A stretch of 64,000 bases of DNA. Origin: Paraprevotella xylaniphila YIT 11841. Its GTDB lineage: Bacteria; Bacteroidota; Bacteroidia; Bacteroidales; Bacteroidaceae. The DNA is taken from the NCBI RefSeq assembly GCF_000205165.1, contig NZ_GL883824.1, forward strand, positions 1 through 64,000, written 5' to 3'. Made by a program: the position numbers and the translations under genes. The notes under the pieces were generated by a model. The model did no database searches and had not been told where the DNA came from. It saw only the letters and a list, made by a program, of their open reading frames with translations. Below are positions 58,171 through 64,000 of this stretch, piece by piece (the first letter of the stretch is position 1; each line of letters starts with the position of its first letter).

Positions 58171-58992
58171 TTAATACTGCTCGTTTTCATCCGGAAACGT
58201 CCGGGCTTTTACGTCGCTCACATATTGCCCGATGGCATCCGTCATTACCGTATGCAAATCGGCATAACGTCGGAGGAATTTCGGAGAAAAACCCTTATTC
58301 ATACCCAACATGTCGTTGACCACCAATACCTGCCCGTCTACTTGCGGTCCCGCCCCGATACCGATGATGGGGATATGTAATTCAGAAGCCACACGACTAG
58401 CCAACAATGCCGGTATCTTTTCCAATACGATGGCAAAACAGCCGGCTTCTTCCAGTAAATGCGCATCGGCCACCAGTTTCTCCGCCTCGGCCTCATCTTT
58501 AGCACGCACGGCGTATGTGCCGAACTTATTGATACTCTGCGGTGTCAGCCCTAAATGTCCCATAACGGGAATACCGGCTGCCAATATAGCCTTCACCGTA
58601 TCGATAATATCCGCCCCGCCTTCCAGTTTCAGAGCGTCGCAACCACTTTCCTTCATGATACGGATGGCATTGGTCACTCCTTCCGTGGGATTAACCTGAT
58701 AAGAACCAAAAGGCATGTCGCAAACGACCAAGGCTCGTTCCACACCGTGCATCACCGAAGTCGCATGGTATATCATTTGATTCAACGTAATCGGAAGCGT
58801 GGTCGTATTGCCCGCCATCACGTTCGACGCGGAATCGCCAACCAAAATCACATCCACTCCGGCACCGTCTACGATACGGGCCATCGTATAGTCGTATGAA
58901 GTCAGCATGGCTATTTTCTTTCCCTGCTGTTTCATTTCAATCAGACGATGCGTCGTCACTTTGCGCGTATCCTCCACTAAATATCCTGCCAT
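58171..58992 (-). CDS. panB: 3-methyl-2-oxobutanoate hydroxymethyltransferase
   Basis: 273 residues from the ATG at 58992 ([17 protein letters not shown]); an earlier in-frame ATG lies inside the HAD gene. First committed step to pantothenate: adds hydroxymethyl from methylene-tetrahydrofolate to ketoisovalerate. Conserved: [25 protein letters not shown] (metal Asp), [30 protein letters not shown] (general base Glu) and [16 protein letters not shown] (beta/alpha)8 barrel, decameric in relatives. A TAATTTTG box at 59022-59029 precedes it. Other pan genes are not in the window. Confidence 0.96.
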   Translation of the reverse strand: MAGYLVEDTRKVTTHRLIEMKQQGKKIAMLTSYDYTMARIVDGAGVDVILVGDSASNVMAGNTTTLPITLNQMIYHATSVMHGVERALVVCDMPFGSYQVNPTEGVTNAIRIMKESGCDALKLEGGADIIDTVKAILAAGIPVMGHLGLTPQSINKFGTYAVRAKDEAEAEKLVADAHLLEEAGCFAIVLEKIPALLASRVASELHIPIIGIGAGPQVDGQVLVVNDMLGMNKGFSPKFLRRYADLHTVMTDAIGQYVSDVKARTFPDENEQY

Positions 58993-59021
58993 AATCCTGT
59001 TTTTTTTAATAAAATCGGTCG

Positions 59022-59029
59022 CAAAATTA
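59022..59029 (-). promoter_or_regulatory. -7 box of panB
   Basis: TAATTTTG on the minus strand, 30 bp before the chosen ATG, overlapping the last codon of the HAD gene. Supports the start at 58992. Confidence 0.5.
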
Positions 59030-59704
59030 ATCATTATTATCCGTCCAGGCGAGCATTTCAAACAATTTTTCCACATAGAAATCCCGGAAATCCGGAATCA
59101 CACTGTCGCACAAAGCCTGAATCTGGTCCGGTGCATTCGTCGTGGAAAGCCCAACCACCTTCATTCCTGCCGCCCGCCCGGCCTTCAGTCCGTTGAAAGA
59201 ATCTTCAAACACGACGCAACGCGTTACCGGAAGACCGAAGACTTCGGCTCCCAACAGATAACAGTCCGGTTCCGGTTTGGAACGGGAGAAAAATTCCGCC
59301 GTCAGGATACGGTCGAAATATGACTTGAATTCCGGATGCGCCCGGTACACGTTTTGCATCTTATCTTCGCTCGAACTGGTTACGACAGCCGTACGGATAC
59401 CGGCCCGTCGCAGGTCACGAAGGAAATCTTCCGCTCCGGGCACGTAGTCGTAAGCCATGCCCCGTTCAAAATCCTCCAACTCGTCGGCTATCTTGCGCTG
59501 CACGTCACCGCACCCGGCAAACCACCGGTCGAAAATCTGCACAAGCGTCTGTCCCTTTATCACGTTCTCAAAATGCTCCACTTCGGGATGGTACATCTTT
59601 CCTTTCATGCCCCAAAAGATTGAATACTGAGACTCGGTATCGAAGACCACTCCGTCCAAATCAAACAAAGCCGCCACCTCTTGGCCTTTACTTAATTCCA
59701 TCAT
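59027..59704 (-). CDS. HAD-superfamily hydrolase, beta-phosphoglucomutase-like
   Basis: 225 residues. HAD motif [13 protein letters not shown] (nucleophile Asp15, acid/base Asp17), motif II VVTSSS (Thr or first Ser), motif III Lys in [16 protein letters not shown], motif [21 protein letters not shown] four-helix cap sits after motif I. Members are phosphatases or phosphomutases on small sugar phosphates; the exact substrate is not readable. A second ATG one codon in is possible. Its promoter region is divergent with the acyl-CoA ligase gene. Confidence 0.87.
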   Translation of the reverse strand: MMELSKGQEVAALFDLDGVVFDTESQYSIFWGMKGKMYHPEVEHFENVIKGQTLVQIFDRWFAGCGDVQRKIADELEDFERGMAYDYVPGAEDFLRDLRRAGIRTAVVTSSSEDKMQNVYRAHPEFKSYFDRILTAEFFSRSKPEPDCYLLGAEVFGLPVTRCVVFEDSFNGLKAGRAAGMKVVGLSTTNAPDQIQALCDSVIPDFRDFYVEKLFEMLAWTDNND

Positions 59705-59734
59705 TTTCTTTCGCCGTCTTTATCATTCAGGAAG

Positions 59735-59742
59735 CAAAATTA
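59735..59742 (-). promoter_or_regulatory. -7 box of the HAD hydrolase gene
   Basis: TAATTTTG on the minus strand, 30 bp before the ATG, back to back with the divergent ligase promoter. Confidence 0.45.
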
Positions 59743-59752
59743 CGGATTTTAG

Positions 59753-59782
59753 TTGGAATATGCCTTGTTTTTTGTACTTTTG
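59753..59782 (+). promoter_or_regulatory. Promoter of the acyl-CoA ligase gene
   Basis: TTG (59753-59755), 19-bp spacer, TACTTTTG (59775-59782), 31 bp before the ATG at 59814. It excludes the earlier in-frame ATG at 59760. Confidence 0.65.
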
Positions 59783-59813
59783 TCTTCAATACCAAGATAT
59801 ATGTCCAAGCGAT

Positions 59814-61475
59814 ATGGAAGACAAATTGATAGAACTTATCGAAAACAGCATGAAAAAGAATTGGGACCGGAAAGCGTTCACGGATTTCAATGGAGAGAGC
59901 TTGCAATACAAGGACGTGGCTCGTAAAATAGCCAAGATGCACCTGCTCTTCGAAGCGGCCGATATCCGTCCTGGCGACAAAATCGCTTTGTGCGGACGTA
60001 ACAGCGGAAACTGGTGCGTGGCGTTCCTGGCCACCATTACCTACGGTGCCGTCATCGTGCCCATCCTGCACGAGTTCAAACCAGATAATGTACACCACAT
60101 CGTCAACCACAGCGAAGCACGTTTGTTGTTCGTGGGCGATCAGGTGTGGGAGAACTTGAACGAAAACCGCATGCCAGCCTTGCAAGGCATCATTTGTGTG
60201 AAGGACTTCACACTCGTGAACAGCCGCTCTGAAAAACTTTCTTTCGCCCGCGAACATCTCAACGCCCTATTCGGACAGCGTTTTCCCATGATGTTCCTTC
60301 GCGAACACATACATTTCGTGCCCGAAAGCTCACCCGAACAGCTCGCCGTCATCAATTATACTTCGGGCACCACAGGATTTTCCAAAGGAGTCATGCTTCC
60401 CTACCGTAGCTTAATGTCCAACGTGTTGTTCTGCAACCGTACCATCGGCATCGCACCGGGAGACAATATCGTATCCATGCTTCCCATGGGACATGTGTTC
60501 GGTTTGGTCTACGACTTCCTCTATGGCGTATGTTTCGGTGCCCACCTGTATTTCCTCACACGCATGCCGTCGCCCAAGGTCATCATGACCACCGTAGCGG
60601 CCATCCATCCCCGTATCCTTTCTTGCGTGCCATTAGTTATCGAAAAGATTTTCAAAAAGGAGGTCCTCCCGAAAATCGACAGCAAATTGGGCAAACTGCT
60701 CCTGCACATCCCCATCATCAACGAGAAAATCAAGGAAAGGGCACGCACGGAAAGCCTGCGCCTTTTCGGGGGGAACATCAAGGAAGTCATCATCGGCGGC
60801 GCACCGTTCAACGCCGAGGTGGAGGCGTTCGTACGCTCTATCAATTTCCCCTATTCCATCGCCTACGGCATGACGGAATGCGGCCCCATTATCTGCCACA
60901 GCCCGTGGTACGAAACAGCTTATATGTCGTGCGGAAGGGCGGCCGACGGTATGGAACTGAAAGTGCTGAGTTCCGACCCCGAACGGATTCCCGGTGAATT
61001 GGTATGCCGAGGACGCAACACCATGTTAGGTTACTATAAAAACCAAGAAGCCACGGAACAAATATTCGATGCCGACGGTTGGCTGCACACGGGCGACATG
61101 GCCGTCATCAACCCGGAAGGCGATGTGTACATCAAAGGACGCTGCAAGAACATGCTGCTCAGCGCAAGCGGACAAAACATTTATCCGGAAGAAATAGAAT
61201 CGCGGTTGAACAATCTTCCTTACGTCAACGAATCATTGGTTATCATGTGCAATGAAAAATTAGTGGCTCTCGTTTACCCCGATTTGGGCGAAAGCTTGAA
61301 AGACGGGTTGGACGACCATGCCTTGTGGCGGCAAATTGACATCTCACGACAGGAACTGAACAAGGAGCTGCCTCCCTATTCGCAAATCACCAAAGTGGTG
61401 TTACAAAACGAAGAATTTGAAAAGACCGCCAAAAAGAGCATCAAACGTTATCTTTACCAAAACATGAATCCCTGA
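59814..61475 (+). CDS. AMP-dependent acyl-CoA synthetase (long-chain fatty acid type)
   Basis: 553 residues from the ATG at 59814 (MEDKLIELIENSMKKN). The ANL-family signature is present: P-loop NYTSGTTGFSKG (181-192), YGMTECGP, GWLHTGDMA with the AMP-binding Asp, the hinge KGRCKNMLLSASGQNIYPEEIE and the C-terminal catalytic Lys in EKTAKKSIKR. It activates a carboxylic acid to acyl-AMP then acyl-CoA in the cytosol or at the inner membrane. A long-chain substrate is inferred from resemblance to Bacteroidota FadD-like proteins. It ends in TGA 5 bp before the helicase ATG, so the two are coupled. Confidence 0.9.
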   Translation: MEDKLIELIENSMKKNWDRKAFTDFNGESLQYKDVARKIAKMHLLFEAADIRPGDKIALCGRNSGNWCVAFLATITYGAVIVPILHEFKPDNVHHIVNHSEARLLFVGDQVWENLNENRMPALQGIICVKDFTLVNSRSEKLSFAREHLNALFGQRFPMMFLREHIHFVPESSPEQLAVINYTSGTTGFSKGVMLPYRSLMSNVLFCNRTIGIAPGDNIVSMLPMGHVFGLVYDFLYGVCFGAHLYFLTRMPSPKVIMTTVAAIHPRILSCVPLVIEKIFKKEVLPKIDSKLGKLLLHIPIINEKIKERARTESLRLFGGNIKEVIIGGAPFNAEVEAFVRSINFPYSIAYGMTECGPIICHSPWYETAYMSCGRAADGMELKVLSSDPERIPGELVCRGRNTMLGYYKNQEATEQIFDADGWLHTGDMAVINPEGDVYIKGRCKNMLLSASGQNIYPEEIESRLNNLPYVNESLVIMCNEKLVALVYPDLGESLKDGLDDHALWRQIDISRQELNKELPPYSQITKVVLQNEEFEKTAKKSIKRYLYQNMNP

Positions 61476-61480
61476 ACGAC

Positions 61481-64000
61481 ATGAAATCCAGCCTGACTGT
61501 TTACAAGGCATCGGCAGGCTCGGGCAAGACGTTCACCCTGGCCATACAGTACATCAAGACGCTGATTGAACAGGAAAGCCGCCATGCCTATAGCCACATC
61601 TTAGCCGTCACTTTCACCAATAAGGCTACGACCGAAATGAAAGACCGTATCCTCCAACAACTTTATGGCATTTGGAAAGGACTTCCATCCTCCACCAATT
61701 ATCTGGAATCTCTCCAAAAAGAACTCCGGGCGGACAGTATCGAGTTGCCTGAGGAAGAAATCCGCAGCCGTGCCGGCGCGGCCCTCTGCCATATCCTGCA
61801 CGATTATAACCGTTTCCGTGTGGAAACCATCGACTCTTTCTTCCAGTCGGTCCTGAAAAACCTGGCACACGAATTGAGCCTCACGGCCAACCTCAAAGTG
61901 GACCTCAACGACAAGGAAGTGCTCCATGCGGCCGTAGACCGCATCATGGAACGCCTTCACCTTACCCCCACCGTCCTGAACTGGATTCTGGAATATGTGA
62001 ACGACCGTATCTCGAACAACGAGCGGTGGGACATCGCCCGAGAGGTGAAAAGCTTCGCCGCATGGATTTTCAAAGAAGCTTATTTGGCCCGGGAACACGA
62101 AATGCGCGAAGTGCTGCGCGAGAACAAACGCATCGGCGAACTCCGCACCGCGCTCAACTACGAGTTGCACGCCTCTTTGGACATCGTGCAGAGCGCGGCA
62201 GCCAACTTCCGTGCCGAAATGGAGGCGTGGGGACTCGGCTTCGGCCAATTCAGCCGGGGCAGCACGATAGACACCTACCTCAGGCGCATCGAAGACGGCA
62301 ACATGAGGGCCGAGTTCGGCAGCACGCTCCAAGGCTACACTGAGGATGCGGAAAAAATGCTCCGCAAGGCCGACCGCTCCGTAGCGGACTTGGTTGAAGC
62401 CGCCGCCCACTTCAGCAAACAGTTGGCAGAACTGCGCGGCTTCCAGACCGAACAACTCGTACGCCACACCAGCGCGTCGCTAGCACTGAAACACCTCAAC
62501 CCTTTGCGGCTGTTGGGCGTCATCGACGAGGAGGTCACGGCCTTAAACCACGAGAACAACCGTTTCCTGCTGGCCAAGACCCCTATCCTGCTCCACGAAC
62601 TGATAGAAGAAAACGATGCCCCGTTCATTTTCGAAAAAATGGGCGCGTTTTTCCATCATGTGATGATAGACGAGTTCCAAGACACTTCTACCATGCAGTG
62701 GAAGAACTTTAAAATCCTGCTGTTGGAGAGCATGGCCTCTGGTTTCGGCAACCTGATCGTGGGCGACGTGAAACAAAGTATTTACCGTTGGCGGAACGGC
62801 GACTGGACCATCCTGAAAAATATAGAGAAAGAAATGGCCGTGCACCGCCCCGACATAAGGAACCTTGCCATCAACTACCGGAGCGAACGCCGCATCATCG
62901 CCTTCAACAACACCCTGTTCACGGCTGCTGCCGAAGGACTGGACCGGCTCACGCCGGATGCTCCCATCAAGATGGCGGAAGCTTACGGCGACGTGGCCCA
63001 ACAATGCCGCCCGGACAAAGGAAACGACGGATACGTGCAAATCCGCTTCTTCAATGAAAAAGACAAAGAAGACGACTGGGAAACCCGGATGTTGGATGAA
63101 CTTTGCGAACAGGTCCGTACCCTGCACGAAGCCGGACTGCCCTACGGGGAGATGGCCATCCTGCTGCGTTACCGTCGGCATGCCGACCCCATCATCCGTC
63201 ATTTTGCCGAACGCTTCGGCGACCGGGTCAAACTGGTATCGGACGAGGCTTTCCTCTTGTCCAGTTCATTGAGCGTGAACCTGCTCATCGCTGCCATGCG
63301 TTACATGGCAGACACGGAAGACCGCGTGTCATTGGCCTTTTTGGCCCTGCACAACGGAAAGCCGACAGAAGCCGAGACCAACCTGTTGGCTTCCCGCTCC
63401 CTCGAAACGTTCCTGCCCGAAACGTATTTGAGCCGCATGGAGGAACTGAAAACCCTGCCGCTCTATGAACTTCAGGAAGAGCTTTACAAAATATTCAGCT
63501 TGGGACGTATTCCTGATGAAGACGCCTATCTGTTCGCTTATTTCGACCAGGTGACCGCCTACCTGCAAGACAACCCTTCCGACCTCCGTTCTTTCCTGAC
63601 CTATTGGGACGAGACGCTCTCCGGCGCATCTATCCCGTCCGGAGAAGTGGACGGCATCCGGATTTTCACCGTACACCAGTCCAAGGGATTGCAGTTCCAC
63701 ACGGTATTCGTCCCTTATTGCGACTGGAACATCGAACAAGACACACGGGGCTTCAACCGCCGCAACGACCTGCTGTGGTGCGAAACGCACGAACCGCCCT
63801 ACGACAGCCTGCCAGTCATCCCCATCACCATCGAAGCCGCCATGCGCGACTCCGTTTTCAGCAAAGAATATGAAGAGGAGCACCTACAACGCCGGGTAGA
63901 CGCGCTTAACACGCTCTACGTGACCTTCACCCGTGCGGAGAAGAACCTGTTGGCCTGGTGCCGTACGCGCTACACCATGGATGAACGCAGCACGACGGGC
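61481..64000 (+). CDS. UvrD/AddA-type exonuclease V helicase (5' part, runs off the window)
   Basis: Starts MKSSLTVYKASAGSGKTFTL and stays open for 840 codons to the window edge. SF1 helicase motifs: Walker A ASAGSGKT (10-17), AVTFTNKAT, VETIDSFF, DEFQDTS (397-403), GDVKQSIYRWR, INYRS, VHQSKGLQF (731-739) and YVTFTRAEKN (813-822). The order and the long inserts match AddA/RecB-like subunits of double-strand-break repair nucleases; a C-terminal nuclease domain would lie outside the window. No AddB partner is visible here; in relatives it often sits next door. Truncation is only by the window edge. Confidence 0.9.
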   Translation, partial: MKSSLTVYKASAGSGKTFTLAIQYIKTLIEQESRHAYSHILAVTFTNKATTEMKDRILQQLYGIWKGLPSSTNYLESLQKELRADSIELPEEEIRSRAGAALCHILHDYNRFRVETIDSFFQSVLKNLAHELSLTANLKVDLNDKEVLHAAVDRIMERLHLTPTVLNWILEYVNDRISNNERWDIAREVKSFAAWIFKEAYLAREHEMREVLRENKRIGELRTALNYELHASLDIVQSAAANFRAEMEAWGLGFGQFSRGSTIDTYLRRIEDGNMRAEFGSTLQGYTEDAEKMLRKADRSVADLVEAAAHFSKQLAELRGFQTEQLVRHTSASLALKHLNPLRLLGVIDEEVTALNHENNRFLLAKTPILLHELIEENDAPFIFEKMGAFFHHVMIDEFQDTSTMQWKNFKILLLESMASGFGNLIVGDVKQSIYRWRNGDWTILKNIEKEMAVHRPDIRNLAINYRSERRIIAFNNTLFTAAAEGLDRLTPDAPIKMAEAYGDVAQQCRPDKGNDGYVQIRFFNEKDKEDDWETRMLDELCEQVRTLHEAGLPYGEMAILLRYRRHADPIIRHFAERFGDRVKLVSDEAFLLSSSLSVNLLIAAMRYMADTEDRVSLAFLALHNGKPTEAETNLLASRSLETFLPETYLSRMEELKTLPLYELQEELYKIFSLGRIPDEDAYLFAYFDQVTAYLQDNPSDLRSFLTYWDETLSGASIPSGEVDGIRIFTVHQSKGLQFHTVFVPYCDWNIEQDTRGFNRRNDLLWCETHEPPYDSLPVIPITIEAAMRDSVFSKEYEEEHLQRRVDALNTLYVTFTRAEKNLLAWCRTRYTMDERSTTG

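Overview
The window comes from a Bacteroidota chromosome, most likely order Bacteroidales. The evidence is SusC/SusD pairs, TamL-type and DUF4296 lipoproteins, an ileS-dksA-like-lspA-DUF4296 gene order, a DksA-family protein without zinc ligands, and repeated Bacteroidota promoters (TTG, 19-20 bp, TAnnTTTG). Base composition is near 50% GC. The family cannot be fixed from this sequence alone.

Layout. 41-10231 (minus): a secreted clostripain peptidase; a likely run gyrA - TPR - TPR - dihydrouridine synthase - GH43 arabinanase; two exported proteins of unknown role. 10232-11201: about 970 bp with no convincing gene. 11202-18063 (plus): Fsr-type efflux pump and ogt; the chaperones clpC and htpG; tRNA-Arg. 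18133-25530 (minus): a PhoR/PhoB-like two-component pair beside a PiT phosphate carrier with a fused PhoU-like tail; an FtsX-family permease and an aspartate-type aminotransferase. 25640-25884: two identical tRNA-Lys genes. 25903-33849: WalJ-like metallohydrolase, a GH38 alpha-mannosidase interrupted in its signal peptide, a small lipoprotein, TamL, a SpoU rRNA/tRNA methyltransferase. 33800-39269 (minus): ileS, dksA-like, lspA, DUF4296. 39581-56883 (minus): one long operon of a 59-residue Cys-rich protein, three fasciclin (FAS1) lipoproteins and two SusC/SusD pairs. 57013-64000: MFS carrier, panB, HAD phosphatase, an acyl-CoA ligase and the first 840 codons of an AddA/RecB-like helicase.

The most unusual part is the 17-kb FAS1/SusCD operon. 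It has no glycoside hydrolase, peptidase, sigma factor or sensor, so it looks like a surface adhesion or import machine of unknown ligand rather than a normal polysaccharide utilization locus. Its second FAS1 gene carries an in-frame TGA with intact coding sequence behind it. The GH38 gene also has a TGA, at codon 13. TGA clearly works as a stop elsewhere (gyrA, acyl-CoA ligase, DUF4296), so these look like nonsense mutations. Also notable: IleRS carries GIHH instead of HIGH, the signature tied to extreme mupirocin resistance, and a 31-32 bp element recurs in three intergenic regions in the same orientation to the downstream gene.
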